This document shows, one piece after another, positions 27,197 through 37,097 of a DNA stretch of 64,000 nt. This stretch comes from Nakamurella lactea DSM 19367 (GTDB lineage: Bacteria > Actinomycetota > Actinomycetes > Mycobacteriales > Nakamurellaceae), in contig NZ_AUFT01000017.1 in the NCBI RefSeq assembly GCF_000426645.1, positions 120,956 to 184,955 on the forward strand, given 5' to 3'. Positions within the stretch are counted from its first letter, which is position 1. Every line of letters starts with the position of its first letter. The translations under genes and the position numbers were made by a program. Below the pieces are notes generated by a model. That model searched no databases and was not told the origin of the DNA. It saw only the letters and a program-made list of their open reading frames with translations.

Positions 27197-30100
27197 TCAG
27201 TGGAGCCTGCCGCGACGTCGACCCCAGACAATCAGCCCGCCTCCGACCGTGAGCAGCAACAGCCCCCACTCGACCAGCCGGGTTGCCGGCACGCCGGTGT
27301 TCGGCAGAGCCTGGGGAGGGGACGCGGAACCGTTGCCCGGCGGTTGATCTGTCTCCGGATCGCCGGGTCCGGATGGTTGCGATGTGTTCCCGGTGGTGGC
27401 GGGGCCCGATGTCGCGGTCGAGGCGGGGGGCGGTGTGGATGTCGTGGTGGAGGTCGTGGCAGATCCGGGCGGTCCGCCCGAGGTGGTGGGTGAGCTGGGA
27501 GTCGTCGGCGTGGTGGGCGTGACCGGCGCTGGCCGGTTGGTGACGGTGACCGTGGGCACCGCCGCCGTCCCGTCGACCGGGATCGTCACGACCTTTGCGT
27601 TCGCCTCGCCGGTGGCATCACCGATCAGGCCGGCGGTGTCGGTCTCCCAGACCCGGCACCGGGCGCGGGCGGGTAGCGGACCGATCGGCAACGACTGGTC
27701 CGCGGCCAGGGCGAGCGCTCCTTCACCGGCCGGCACCGGAGCACCGTCCGACCCGTCCAGGTTCTCCGGGACAACGGAGCACGAGTAGGCGAACCCGTAG
27801 GGACCGGTGGCGTCGGAGTCGAGCACCTTCTTGGCGATGGTCAGCTGGCCGTAGACCAGGGCGACGCCGGTCTTGATCGGCTCGGTCGGCGGCAGCTGGG
27901 TGATGCTCCCGCCGGGTTCGGTGAAGAACTCGGTGTGCGCGAACGAGTTCCAAGCGATTTCGTTCTGCGAGGGGTTCGGCGGAGCGGCCGGCGCCACCAT
28001 CCGGAATCGCAGCGAAGTGGCTCCGCCGGGAGGGAGCCCGCCGGCAAAGGTGAGATATCCGCGGAACGCGGAGGACCCGGCGAAATCGTCATCCCAGTCG
28101 CCGTCGGTACAGGCGCCGTCGGCCGGCGGAACCAGCGGCGGTTCCTGCAGATCGCCTGTGCAGGCCGGCGTGTCGGTGGTGTACGCGGCGTTCAGCTCGC
28201 CGGGACCCTGCAGGGTGACCGGCCCGAGCAGGCTCGGCGGGCTGCTCCACTGGGTGCCGCGGGATTCGTCGGTGAGGATCACGCCGGTGTCGCCGGGAGC
28301 GGGGAACACGTCGACGATCCGGACCTCGTTCGCCGGATTGGTACCGGCATTGACCAGCCGCAGATAGAAGTCGAAAGCGCGGCCGGGCGCGACCCTGGCT
28401 ACACAGGGATAGCGGGTGTAATCGCGGCCGTCGACGGTCAGTCGTGGACACGAGCCGTCGCCGATCGGCAGCAGCTCGCCGGTGATGCTGTTCATCCAGC
28501 CGAGAGTGTCGTCGCCGGCCACCCATTTGTCGGCGCGGAATGCATTGCCGGCCAAGGTGGTCACCACCGACGCCGAGGTGCAGTACAGACCGTCGCCGTA
28601 CGCCTCGTTGTCGGTCTCGCTCCCGGGGCGCGGTGCCCCGGCCGCGCACCCGAGGTCCGGTCGGTCGGCGGTGCCGCCGGCCCGGTTCTCGATCGTGCTG
28701 TCCGCCGATACCCCGGGGGCTAGCTGGGCCTGGAAGGTGACGGTGATGCTGCCGCCCGGCAGCAACACCAGGCCCGGGAAGCTCCACTGCAGGGCGCTGA
28801 CCCGGCCGGCCGGGGACTCGGTGGTCGTGAAGACCGGCCCCGCAGGAGCTGGCGCGCCATCCGGTTGAACAATCTCGAAGGTGTACGGCCGAGTCGGATC
28901 GGTTGGCGCGAACTCCAACTGGTCGGGCAACGGATCGACGATCTGTGGATCGGGAAGCGGCCCGGTTCCGGTGTTGGTGATGGTCAAGGTGAACGGAATC
29001 GGATCGCCGGGACCCACCGACGAGTCCGGCGTCTTGCTGAACAGCAGCTGCGCGGTGCCCTCGCCCAGCACGTGGGTGGCGGTGGTGTCCGGGATCAGGG
29101 CGAGTGTGCCCTGTTGCCGGGTGGTCTCGTAGCCGCCGTTGGCGGTGTCGGACAGGGTGTCCGGCACCGCCGGCCCTGAGTGCAGGTTCTCCCTGGTGGT
29201 CACGTCGAAACAGACGCTGGCCGCGGTGCAGGCGCCGCTACTCGGAAAGTTGGTGCCGGGACGAATGGTGAAGCTGCCGTCGGCGGTCAGGAAGGTGAAG
29301 CGCAGGCCACGGACCTCAGCCGCCGTCAGCCCGCCCGGCAGACCGGGGGTGCGGTCGGCGGTCGGCGTGCCTTCGACGAAAGTGCCGGCAGCGCAACCGG
29401 TGGTGCAGGCATCGACCCGCACCCGGTCGGCGCCCGGCGGGAAGTTGGTGCGAATGTTCCCGGCCGGCGCGGCCAGGTCGACCGCGTCGAAGAAGTCGGG
29501 GTCGGTATCGGTGACGACCAGCCGCTTGAGCCACAGGGTGCCGGTGTTCTGGGCCGCCAGCCTGACCTGGACAGTGCTGCCCGGCAGTCCTGGCTGTGGC
29601 CGGACCGATTCCGCCGGGCTGAGCGACTTCTGCACGCTCGCGCCCTCACTCGGCTCGGTGGCGGTGATGGCCGGCGCGCAGAACCGGGCCGGTGGTTGGG
29701 TATCGGACCCGACGGCGGCGCAGTTCTGGATTCGGCTGCCGGTGTCCACTCCATCCCGGAGGAACACCGACGCGGTCAGCGAGAAGCGGGCGTTGATCGG
29801 CAGCGGGTCGGTGACCGTGACCCGGAATCCCTTGGCCCGCTCCAGCAACGCCGCATTACCGGCGACGTACGGGACATAGTCGCCGGCGTCCGGGTCATAG
29901 ACCTCTGCGGAGGCGGCCGGGCTGGCCGGCAGGGTCAGCGACTGCAGTCGCAGCGAGTCGAACGGGTTGTTCGCGGCGGTCGGATCCACCGGGTCGCTGA
30001 GGGTGACGCCGGTGGCCGGCACCGTGCCCCGGTTGATGAACGACAGCGTGAAGGTGCGCGGCAGCCCGGGCAGGATCGTCGGCAGTTGCGCCGATTTGAC

Positions 30101-31819
30101 CCCGTTGACCTGGGCGAAGGCAGGTTGCACCGCGACCGAGGCGCACTCTGCCGCGGCGGCCGAACCGACGCCGTCGTCGGAGCTGGTGGCGGTCCCCGAG
30201 GCGCAGTTCTGCACGCCGGCGGAGGAGCCGCCGACCAGATCCTCCGGCGTCACCGTGTCGTTCAGCCGGCCCTGGATCCCCAGCGATCCGGCAGCGCCGG
30301 CGGCGATCGTGCCATTGCCGGCCGCGTCGCGCCCGGTGAAGGTGACGGTCACGGAATCGGCCCGGCCGCTGGTACAGGGCACCGGGACGTCGACGGTGGT
30401 CGGCGGTGGCAGGAATTGCCTGCTGATCGTGGTTCCGGCGCAATCGAAGCTGACGTCGGCGACCGTGGCGCCGGCCGGGAAGACGATCCTGGTGTTGCTG
30501 ACGTCGACCTTGCTGTACTCGCTGGGCGAGCTGGTCGACGGGTCCGTGATGGTGATGGTGGCGACCGGGAACGGCGAGGTGTTGGTGGCCTTGACGATCC
30601 CGGACACCAGCGAGTTGCGGCCGTCGACAGCCTGGCCGTCGGCGGTGTAGTCGGCGTTGGTGTCGGAGAAGAAGGTCTTGTCCAGCGTCATGGTCGCCTG
30701 GGCGGGTTGCACTGCGTACGTGGCGCAGACAGGTGGGCCGCTCACCTCGCCGAGTACCGGATCGGTACCACTGGGCACCACGCAGTTCGCCACATCATCA
30801 CGAACCGTCGGGCTGTAGGTACCGCCGGTGGAGCGCAGGGTGTCCCGCAGCACGGTGCCGATCTGCACGGATCCTGCGTTCGGGCTGGTCGGGATCGGCG
30901 TTCCGGCCGCGTTGCTGAAGATGAACCGCAGCCCGGTCACCTCACCGGCCGTGACTCCGCCCGGCAGCGACAGCGTTGGTCCGGCCTGGGCCGGCGAATT
31001 GGTGTAATCGGCGACGGTGCAGGAGGACAGCGCCGCCGTGCAAGCGGCGACCACCACCCGGTCGGCACCCGGTGGGAAGACCACCGGTCCGATGTCGGTC
31101 ACGTCGAACCTGTCGAACACCGCGGGCGTGGCGTCCTGGATGGCCAGCTCACTGAGCTGGGCGGTGGAGGACGAGGAGTTGCGGACGCCGAGAGTGATGG
31201 TGCCGGCCTCGCCGGATCCGGCGACCGCGCCGCCATCGGTCCAGGTCTTGGTCGCGACCGGCCGCACCACCCGCGGTACGTCGACCCTGACATCCGCCGA
31301 AGCCGTTGCGGTGGCAGCGTTGTCGGCAGTGACCGTCGCCTCGTTGGTGATCACCGTGCCGTCCGTCACGGCGCTGTCGGCCGGAACCCGGACGCCGATC
31401 TCGACGTTTCGGGACGACCCGGCCGGTAGCCCGACCGCACCGGCCGGGCTGGGTGGGTTGAGCGGGATGATGAAGGCGATGGTCAACCGGCGGGTGCCAG
31501 CGTCGTAGCTCACGGTGCGCTCGGCATTGCTCTGCGGCAGCGCGGTGACCTCGATGCCGGCCGGGAGCACGTCGCTGACGGTCGCGTTCTCGCAGGCCTC
31601 CGTCAGCCCTGAACAGCGGGGCGTCAGGGTGTATTTGAAGTCGGCTCCGGGTTGGGTGCTGGAGACCGATGCCACCTTCTGCAGTCCGAGGGCGGACGCC
31701 GCAGCGGCCGGTCCGGCTACGACCAATGGCAACAGCGAGGCTGCCAGGAGCGCCACCGTCAGCGCACAGATCAACCGGAACCCACGGCCTGCTCGGGGCC
31801 GAATCGATCGCACTGACAC
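27197..31819 (-). CDS. Second giant LPXTG surface protein with DUF11-like repeats
   Basis: A 1,540-aa cell-wall protein related to the one at 4.7-12.2 kb. The GTG at 31819 has GGGGG 6 nt upstream; a second in-frame GTG lies at 31813. Residues 1-41 are a signal peptide (LICALTVALLAASLLPLVV). The body (~42-1370) is an array of DUF11/fimbrial-isopeptide-type modules (phrases such as PIPFTLTITNTGTGPLPDPQ). One CnaB/DUF5979-like unit follows (LTIAKKVLDSDATGPYGF ... WETD ... VTVTNRP), then a Thr/Ser/Pro/Gly-rich linker and the sorting signal LPNTG at ~1505 with a hydrophobic helix and Arg tail. It ends 65 bp before the LAL regulator start and is divergent from narK. Function unknown; surface stalk or adhesin is inferred. 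Confidence 0.85.
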   Translation of the reverse strand: MSVRSIRPRAGRGFRLICALTVALLAASLLPLVVAGPAAAASALGLQKVASVSSTQPGADFKYTLTPRCSGLTEACENATVSDVLPAGIEVTALPQSNAERTVSYDAGTRRLTIAFIIPLNPPSPAGAVGLPAGSSRNVEIGVRVPADSAVTDGTVITNEATVTADNAATATASADVRVDVPRVVRPVATKTWTDGGAVAGSGEAGTITLGVRNSSSSTAQLSELAIQDATPAVFDRFDVTDIGPVVFPPGADRVVVAACTAALSSCTVADYTNSPAQAGPTLSLPGGVTAGEVTGLRFIFSNAAGTPIPTSPNAGSVQIGTVLRDTLRSTGGTYSPTVRDDVANCVVPSGTDPVLGEVSGPPVCATYAVQPAQATMTLDKTFFSDTNADYTADGQAVDGRNSLVSGIVKATNTSPFPVATITITDPSTSSPSEYSKVDVSNTRIVFPAGATVADVSFDCAGTTISRQFLPPPTTVDVPVPCTSGRADSVTVTFTGRDAAGNGTIAAGAAGSLGIQGRLNDTVTPEDLVGGSSAGVQNCASGTATSSDDGVGSAAAAECASVAVQPAFAQVNGVKSAQLPTILPGLPRTFTLSFINRGTVPATGVTLSDPVDPTAANNPFDSLRLQSLTLPASPAASAEVYDPDAGDYVPYVAGNAALLERAKGFRVTVTDPLPINARFSLTASVFLRDGVDTGSRIQNCAAVGSDTQPPARFCAPAITATEPSEGASVQKSLSPAESVRPQPGLPGSTVQVRLAAQNTGTLWLKRLVVTDTDPDFFDAVDLAAPAGNIRTNFPPGADRVRVDACTTGCAAGTFVEGTPTADRTPGLPGGLTAAEVRGLRFTFLTADGSFTIRPGTNFPSSGACTAASVCFDVTTRENLHSGPAVPDTLSDTANGGYETTRQQGTLALIPDTTATHVLGEGTAQLLFSKTPDSSVGPGDPIPFTLTITNTGTGPLPDPQIVDPLPDQLEFAPTDPTRPYTFEIVQPDGAPAPAGPVFTTTESPAGRVSALQWSFPGLVLLPGGSITVTFQAQLAPGVSADSTIENRAGGTADRPDLGCAAGAPRPGSETDNEAYGDGLYCTSASVVTTLAGNAFRADKWVAGDDTLGWMNSITGELLPIGDGSCPRLTVDGRDYTRYPCVARVAPGRAFDFYLRLVNAGTNPANEVRIVDVFPAPGDTGVILTDESRGTQWSSPPSLLGPVTLQGPGELNAAYTTDTPACTGDLQEPPLVPPADGACTDGDWDDDFAGSSAFRGYLTFAGGLPPGGATSLRFRMVAPAAPPNPSQNEIAWNSFAHTEFFTEPGGSITQLPPTEPIKTGVALVYGQLTIAKKVLDSDATGPYGFAYSCSVVPENLDGSDGAPVPAGEGALALAADQSLPIGPLPARARCRVWETDTAGLIGDATGEANAKVVTIPVDGTAAVPTVTVTNRPAPVTPTTPTTPSSPTTSGGPPGSATTSTTTSTPPPASTATSGPATTGNTSQPSGPGDPETDQPPGNGSASPPQALPNTGVPATRLVEWGLLLLTVGGGLIVWGRRRGRLH

Positions 31820-32064
31820 GAACGCCCCCGTGAAAGACAGGCTTCGGTGGATCGGACATGTTCTCCGACAGCGACGATATATCGACGAACGTGGGTTGAC
31901 CAGGTGGTTCGACCCTCAGCAAGCGTCAGGTTGTGCAGTCAGGCGACCCACGGTGATCGGGACCTTGGTCCCTTCCGGTTGCCGGTCGTAGGCCTTAGCG
32001 TCAAGATCGACAGGCGAGGTTGCGCAGGCGAGATCGGTCCAGAGCCGATCTGGCGGGAGGTTCG
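31820..32064. promoter_or_regulatory. Divergent promoter region of narK and the surface-protein gene
   Basis: A 245-bp gap. It contains the palindrome CGATATATCG (31875-31884) on the surface-gene side, the hypoxia-type box at 31959-31972, and a hairpin (AGATCGG/CCGATCT, 32031-32051) directly before the GGGAGG ribosome site of narK. No gene. Confidence 0.6.
31959..31972. promoter_or_regulatory. DevR/OsdR-type hypoxia box upstream of narK-narGHJI
   Basis: GGGACCTTGGTCCC: perfect GGGAC and GTCCC arms with a 4-nt spacer, the same geometry as the DosR/DevR core GGGAC-TWWA-GTCCC. Its right edge is 93 nt before the narK start codon. The outer flanks fit the mycobacterial consensus poorly, so the exact regulator is uncertain. 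Confidence 0.65.
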
Positions 32065-33348
32065 ATGGCTCACGACGAGGTGGGTGCCGCAGTGGAACGG
32101 ACCGACGCACTCCCGAGCAGGGCCGGGTCCGGCAAGCCGTGGCTGATGCTCGCGATCGCGACGATCGGGTTCGCGGTCAACTTCTGGGCCTGGGCACTCC
32201 TCAGCCCGCTCGGCCCACTGTTCCGGCAGACCGGGGCCCTTGGCGAGCTGACCGAATCGGATGTTGCCCTCCTGGTGGCGGTTCCGGTGATCGTCGGATC
32301 GCTGGGCCGGATCATCGTCGGTGCGTTGACCGATCGCTACGGCGGTCGGGTGATGTTCCCGCTGGTGTCGGCGGCGACCGTGCTGCCGGTGCTGTTCGAG
32401 GCCTTCGTCGGCCTCAATTCCTACACTCTGCTGCTGATCGGCGGCTTCTTTCTCGGCATCGGGGGTACCGCATTCGCGGTCGGGGTGCCGTTCGTCAACG
32501 CCTGGTTCCCGCCCGAGCGCCGCGGGCTGGCCATCGGCATCTTCGGGGCCGGCATGGGCGGGACCGCGATCAGTGCGCTCACCACGGTCACGCTGTACAC
32601 CGGCAGCCACACCGCGCCTTTCTTGTACGCCGCGGCGGCGCTGCTGGTCTATGCGGTGGTGTCCTGGCTGGTGCTGCGCGATGCGCCGGGCCGGACGGCG
32701 CCGTCCGGAACGTTGTGGAACCGGTTGCGCGGCAACGCGGCGCTGCCGATCACCTGGCAGGCCAGCGTGCTCTATGCGGTCGCCTTCGGCGGCTACGTGG
32801 CCTTCTCCGTCTACCTGCCCTCGTACCTGAAGATCGCCTACGGGCTCACTCCAGGCGATGCCGCCAACCGAATGGCGGGATTCGTCGTGGTGGCGGTGGT
32901 CATGCGACCGGTCGGCGGTTGGCTGTCGGACCGGCTGGGCGCCATCCGGGTGCTGGCAACCTGCTTCGTGGTGGTCGCAGCCGGCGCGTCCGTCGCCTCG
33001 GCGACGCCGTTGCTCGAACATGTCGGCACCGTTGCCTTCCTGGCGATGGCAGCCGCTCTCGGCGCGGGCAGCGGCGCCACCTTCGCCCTGATCGCCTCCG
33101 CCACCGAACCGAACCGGGTAGGCGGGGTGACCGGCATCGTCGGTGCCGCCGGCGGGTTGGGTGGCTTCGTCCCGCCGCTGATCATGGGATACGTCTACGG
33201 CCGCACCGAGTCGTACGCGATCGGCCTCATCCTGCTGGCGGTCACCGCGGTGCTCGCCCTGCTGCTGACCGTCACGGTCGTCCGTCGCACGGCGCTGGGC
33301 GCCACCACTGTCGGCGCCACCACCGCCGCAACGGAAGGAACTCCATGA
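32065..33348 (+). CDS. narK: Nitrate/nitrite transporter NarK
   Basis: MFS transporter of 427 aa with 12 helices that brings in nitrate and/or exports nitrite across the cytoplasmic membrane. Family features include FAVNFWAWALLSPLGP in helix 1, the motif GRIIVGALTDRYGGR, and two Gly-rich nitrate-signature helices (GIFGAGMGGTAIS and GVTGIVGAAGGLGGFVPP). The ATG at 32065 has GGGAGG 5 nt upstream. Its TGA overlaps the ATG of narG, so narK is the first gene of a narK-G-H-J-I operon. A GGGAC-N4-GTCCC box upstream suggests oxygen-dependent control. Confidence 0.95.
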   Translation: MAHDEVGAAVERTDALPSRAGSGKPWLMLAIATIGFAVNFWAWALLSPLGPLFRQTGALGELTESDVALLVAVPVIVGSLGRIIVGALTDRYGGRVMFPLVSAATVLPVLFEAFVGLNSYTLLLIGGFFLGIGGTAFAVGVPFVNAWFPPERRGLAIGIFGAGMGGTAISALTTVTLYTGSHTAPFLYAAAALLVYAVVSWLVLRDAPGRTAPSGTLWNRLRGNAALPITWQASVLYAVAFGGYVAFSVYLPSYLKIAYGLTPGDAANRMAGFVVVAVVMRPVGGWLSDRLGAIRVLATCFVVVAAGASVASATPLLEHVGTVAFLAMAAALGAGSGATFALIASATEPNRVGGVTGIVGAAGGLGGFVPPLIMGYVYGRTESYAIGLILLAVTAVLALLLTVTVVRRTALGATTVGATTAATEGTP

Positions 33349-36300
33349 CCACTACCCAGCAACCCGGGCTGGACGGACCGCTCACCGACGCGCTGTTACG
33401 TACCCGCCGATTCTTCACCAGCGCAACGGTTTCCGACGATCTGCGCACGATGAAGAAGGTCGGCGGACGGGAGGCGGACAATTTCTACCGGGACCGCTGG
33501 AGCCACGACAAGATCGTTCGCTCCACCCACGGAGTGAACTGCACCGGGTCCTGTTCGTGGAAGGTGTACGTCAAGGACGGCATCATCACCTGGGAGACGC
33601 AGCAGACCGACTACCCATCGGCCGGGCCGGACAGTCCCGAGTACGAGCCGCGCGGCTGCCCGCGTGGCGCCGCCTTCTCCTGGTACACCTATTCGCCCAC
33701 CCGGGTGCGCTACCCGTACATCCGCGGGGTGTTGCTGCAGCTGTACCGAGAGGCCAAGGGGCGCAACGAGGGTGACCCGGTCCGGGCCTGGGCCTCGATC
33801 GTCGGCGACCCGGAGCTGGCCCGCAGGTACAAGTCCGCCCGCGGGAAGGGCGGCCTGGTCAGGGCCTCCTGGGACGAGGCCGCCGAGATCGTCGCGGCCG
33901 CCCACGTGCACACCATCGCCACCTATGGTCCGGACCGGGTCGCCGGGTTCTCGCCGATTCCGGCGATGTCGATGGTGTCGCACGCCTCCGGCGCCAGGTT
34001 CATGAACCTGATCGGCGGCTCGATGCTGAGTTTCTACGACTGGTACGCCGACCTTCCGGTGGCCTCGCCGCAGGTGTTCGGCGACCAGACCGACGTCCCC
34101 GAGTCCGGCGACTGGTGGAACGCCGGCTATCTGATCATGTGGGGCAGCAACGTTCCGGTGACCCGGACCCCGGATGCCCACTGGATGGTCGAGGCCCGCT
34201 ATCGCGGGCAGAAGGTGATCGCGGTGTCGCCGGACTACGCCGACAACGTCAAGTTCGCCGACGAATGGCTGCCGGCCCGGCCGGGCACCGACGGCGCACT
34301 GGCGATGGCGATGGGCCACGTGATCCTGAAGGAGTTCTTCGTCGATCGTCAGGTGCCGGCCTTCACCGACTACACCCGACGATTCACCGACCTGCCGTAC
34401 CTGATCAAGCTGGACCCGGTCGCAGGTGCCACCGATGCTGACGGTGCCGTTGGCGCGGTCTACCGGCCCGGCAAGTTCCTGACCGCGGCGGATCTTCCGC
34501 AGTTCGCCGCGCAGGACAACGCGCACTTCAAGACGGTGGTGCTGGACGGCGCCACCGACGGGCCGGCGGTGCCGCTCGGATCCTTGGGGCACCGGTTCGG
34601 CCCGGCCGACGAGGGCCGCTGGAATCTGGAGCTCGGCGACCTCGACCCGCAGCTGACGCTGTACGGCGCCACCGGAACCGACGGGGCGGGCGGCACCGCC
34701 GACGCGGTGCTGGTGGAATTGCCGCGGTTCGACGGTCCGGGTGGCGAGGCGGACGCGGCACTGCGCGGCGTTCCGGTGCGCCGGATCGGTGATCAGCTGG
34801 TGACCACCGTGTTCGACCTGATGCTCGCCCAGTACGGGGTCGGCCGGGACGGACTGCCGGGCGAGTGGCCCGACGGGTACGACGATCCGTCGGCGCCGTA
34901 CACCCCGGCCTGGCAGGAGGGGCTGACGGGGGTGCCGGCGGCCGCGGCGGCCAGGATCGGCCGGGAGTTCGCGGCGAACGCCGAGGAGTCCGGCGGCCGG
35001 TCGATGATCCTGATGGGCGCCGGCACCAACCACTGGTTCCACTCCGACACCATCTACCGGGCCTTCTTGGCACTCACCACCTTGACCGGCTGTCAGGGCC
35101 GCAACGGCGGTGGTTGGGCGCACTACGTGGGCCAGGAGAAGGTGCGACCGCTCACCGGGTACACCCAGGTGGCCAACGCGCTGGACTGGAACCGGCCGCC
35201 CCGCAACATGATCCAGACCGCCTACTGGTATCTGCACTCCGACCAGTACCGCTACGACCACTTCGGTGCCGACACCCTGTCGGCGCACCGGAGCGCCGGC
35301 AGCAGATTTGCCGGGCAGAGCACCGCCGACCTGATCGCGCAGAGCGCGCGGATGGGCTGGATGCCCTCCTATCCGACCTTCGACCGGAATCCGTTGGACC
35401 TGACGGACGAGGCCGCAGCGGCCGGCCGGTCGACCGCCGACTACATCGTCGACGGCCTGAAGTCCGGCGAGATCCGGTTCGCTGCCGAGGATCCGGACGA
35501 CGAGAAGAATTTCCCTCGGGTGTTGTCGATCTGGCGGGCGAACCTGCTCGGGTCGTCGGCCAAGGGCGACGAATACTTCCTCAAGCACCTGCTGGGCGCC
35601 GACTCCGCGGTCCGGGCCACCGAGACTCCGCCCGCCCTGCGACCCAAGGAGGTGAACTGGCGGGAGAAGGCGCCGGAGGGCAAGCTCGATCTGCTGCTCA
35701 CCATGGATTTTCGTCAGACCAGCACGACGCTGTTCTCCGACATCGTGTTGCCGGCCGCCACCTGGTACGAGAAGCACGACCTGAGCAGCACCGACATGCA
35801 TCCATTCGTGCACTCGTTCAACCCGGCGATCGCGCCGCCGTGGCAGACCAGGACCGACTGGGACATCTGGCTCACCATCTCGCGAAAGTTCAGCGAGCTT
35901 GCCGCCGAGCGGCTCGGGGAGCGTACCGACGTGGTGGCGCTGCCGTTGACCCACGACACCCCGGACGCGATGGCCAACCCGCACGGCGTGGTCCGCGACT
36001 GGAAACACGGTGACTGCGAACCCATTCCAGGTGCCACCATGCCGAAGCTGGTCGAGGTGAAGCGTGATTACGGTGCGGTGGCGGACAAGATGGTCGCGCT
36101 CGGCCCGCTGCTGGACACCCTCGGCGCGACCACCAAGGGCATCACCTACGACCTGACCGCCCCGCTGGAATACCTGCGCCACAAGAACGGGGTGGCCAGG
36201 GGGGGCGCCGCGAACGGCCGGCCGTCGATCGAACGCGCCGACCAGGTGTGCGAGGCGATCCTGGCACTGTCCGGAACCACCAATGGCCTGCTGGCCACCC

Positions 36301-37097
36301 AGGGCTTCCGGACGCTGGAGAAACGTACCGGCACCCTATTGCACGACCTGGCCGCCGAGCACGAGGGTAAGCAGGTGACGTTCGCCGACACCCAGGCGGC
36401 GCCGGTCCCGGTGATCACCTCGCCGGAGTGGTCCGGTTCGGAGACCGGCGGGCGGCGGTACTCGCCGTTCACCGTCAACGTGGAGCGGAACAAGCCCTGG
36501 CACACGCTGACCGGCCGTCAGCACTTCTACCTCGACCACGACTGGATGGCCGAGCTCGGCGAGGGGCTCCCCGTGTACCGGCCACCGCTGAACATGGCAG
36601 CGCTGTTCTCCGAGCCGGAGCTCGGCGACGTCTCCGAGCTGGGTGTGACGGTGAGATACCTGACCCCGCATAACAAATGGTCGATCCATTCGGAGTACCA
36701 GGACAACCTCTTCATGCTGTCACTGTCCCGCGGTGGGCAGAACATCTGGATGAGCGACAAGGACGCGGCCAAGGTTGGGATCGCCGACAACGACTGGATC
36801 GAGGCAGTGAACCGCAATGGCGTGGTGGTGGCGAGAGCCATTGTCTCGCATCGGATGCCGGAGGGGACGGTGTACATGTACCACGCCCAGGACCGGCTGA
36901 TCGACGTGCCGCTGTCGGAGACGTCGGGCAAGCGCGGCGGCATCCACAACGCGCTGACCCGGTTGATGATCAAACCGAGCCACCTGATCGGCGGGTACGC
37001 CCAGCTGTGCTTCGCGTTCAACTACTTGGGGCCCACCGGGAACCAGCGTGACGAAGTGACCGTGATCCGTCGGCGCAGTCAGGATGTGACGTACTGA
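33345..37097 (+). CDS. narG: Respiratory nitrate reductase alpha subunit NarG
   Basis: Catalytic Mo-bisMGD subunit of membrane-bound nitrate reductase, 1,250 aa, reducing nitrate to nitrite on the cytoplasmic face. The FS0 cluster ligands are all present: His62, Cys66, Cys70 and Cys105, the one-His-three-Cys set typical of NarG. The segment SFYDWYADLP with downstream GDQTDVPES and WGSNVPVTRTPDAHW matches the molybdenum-site region. No Tat signal is visible, but the RSTHGVNCTG region near the N-terminus is the usual vestigial one. The ATG overlaps narK's TGA with GGAAGGAA upstream, and the stop overlaps narH's ATG by one base. Confidence 0.97.
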   Translation: MTTTQQPGLDGPLTDALLRTRRFFTSATVSDDLRTMKKVGGREADNFYRDRWSHDKIVRSTHGVNCTGSCSWKVYVKDGIITWETQQTDYPSAGPDSPEYEPRGCPRGAAFSWYTYSPTRVRYPYIRGVLLQLYREAKGRNEGDPVRAWASIVGDPELARRYKSARGKGGLVRASWDEAAEIVAAAHVHTIATYGPDRVAGFSPIPAMSMVSHASGARFMNLIGGSMLSFYDWYADLPVASPQVFGDQTDVPESGDWWNAGYLIMWGSNVPVTRTPDAHWMVEARYRGQKVIAVSPDYADNVKFADEWLPARPGTDGALAMAMGHVILKEFFVDRQVPAFTDYTRRFTDLPYLIKLDPVAGATDADGAVGAVYRPGKFLTAADLPQFAAQDNAHFKTVVLDGATDGPAVPLGSLGHRFGPADEGRWNLELGDLDPQLTLYGATGTDGAGGTADAVLVELPRFDGPGGEADAALRGVPVRRIGDQLVTTVFDLMLAQYGVGRDGLPGEWPDGYDDPSAPYTPAWQEGLTGVPAAAAARIGREFAANAEESGGRSMILMGAGTNHWFHSDTIYRAFLALTTLTGCQGRNGGGWAHYVGQEKVRPLTGYTQVANALDWNRPPRNMIQTAYWYLHSDQYRYDHFGADTLSAHRSAGSRFAGQSTADLIAQSARMGWMPSYPTFDRNPLDLTDEAAAAGRSTADYIVDGLKSGEIRFAAEDPDDEKNFPRVLSIWRANLLGSSAKGDEYFLKHLLGADSAVRATETPPALRPKEVNWREKAPEGKLDLLLTMDFRQTSTTLFSDIVLPAATWYEKHDLSSTDMHPFVHSFNPAIAPPWQTRTDWDIWLTISRKFSELAAERLGERTDVVALPLTHDTPDAMANPHGVVRDWKHGDCEPIPGATMPKLVEVKRDYGAVADKMVALGPLLDTLGATTKGITYDLTAPLEYLRHKNGVARGGAANGRPSIERADQVCEAILALSGTTNGLLATQGFRTLEKRTGTLLHDLAAEHEGKQVTFADTQAAPVPVITSPEWSGSETGGRRYSPFTVNVERNKPWHTLTGRQHFYLDHDWMAELGEGLPVYRPPLNMAALFSEPELGDVSELGVTVRYLTPHNKWSIHSEYQDNLFMLSLSRGGQNIWMSDKDAAKVGIADNDWIEAVNRNGVVVARAIVSHRMPEGTVYMYHAQDRLIDVPLSETSGKRGGIHNALTRLMIKPSHLIGGYAQLCFAFNYLGPTGNQRDEVTVIRRRSQDVTY

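Noticed and set aside
33396..36182. A 928-codon open frame antisense to narG, and similar long antisense frames at 4648-6603, 9913-12183, 18094-20460, 45414-47312 and 57068-59125
   Set aside because: They lie opposite clearly recognised genes, have Arg/Gly/His-rich composition without domains, and arise from high GC at third codon positions.
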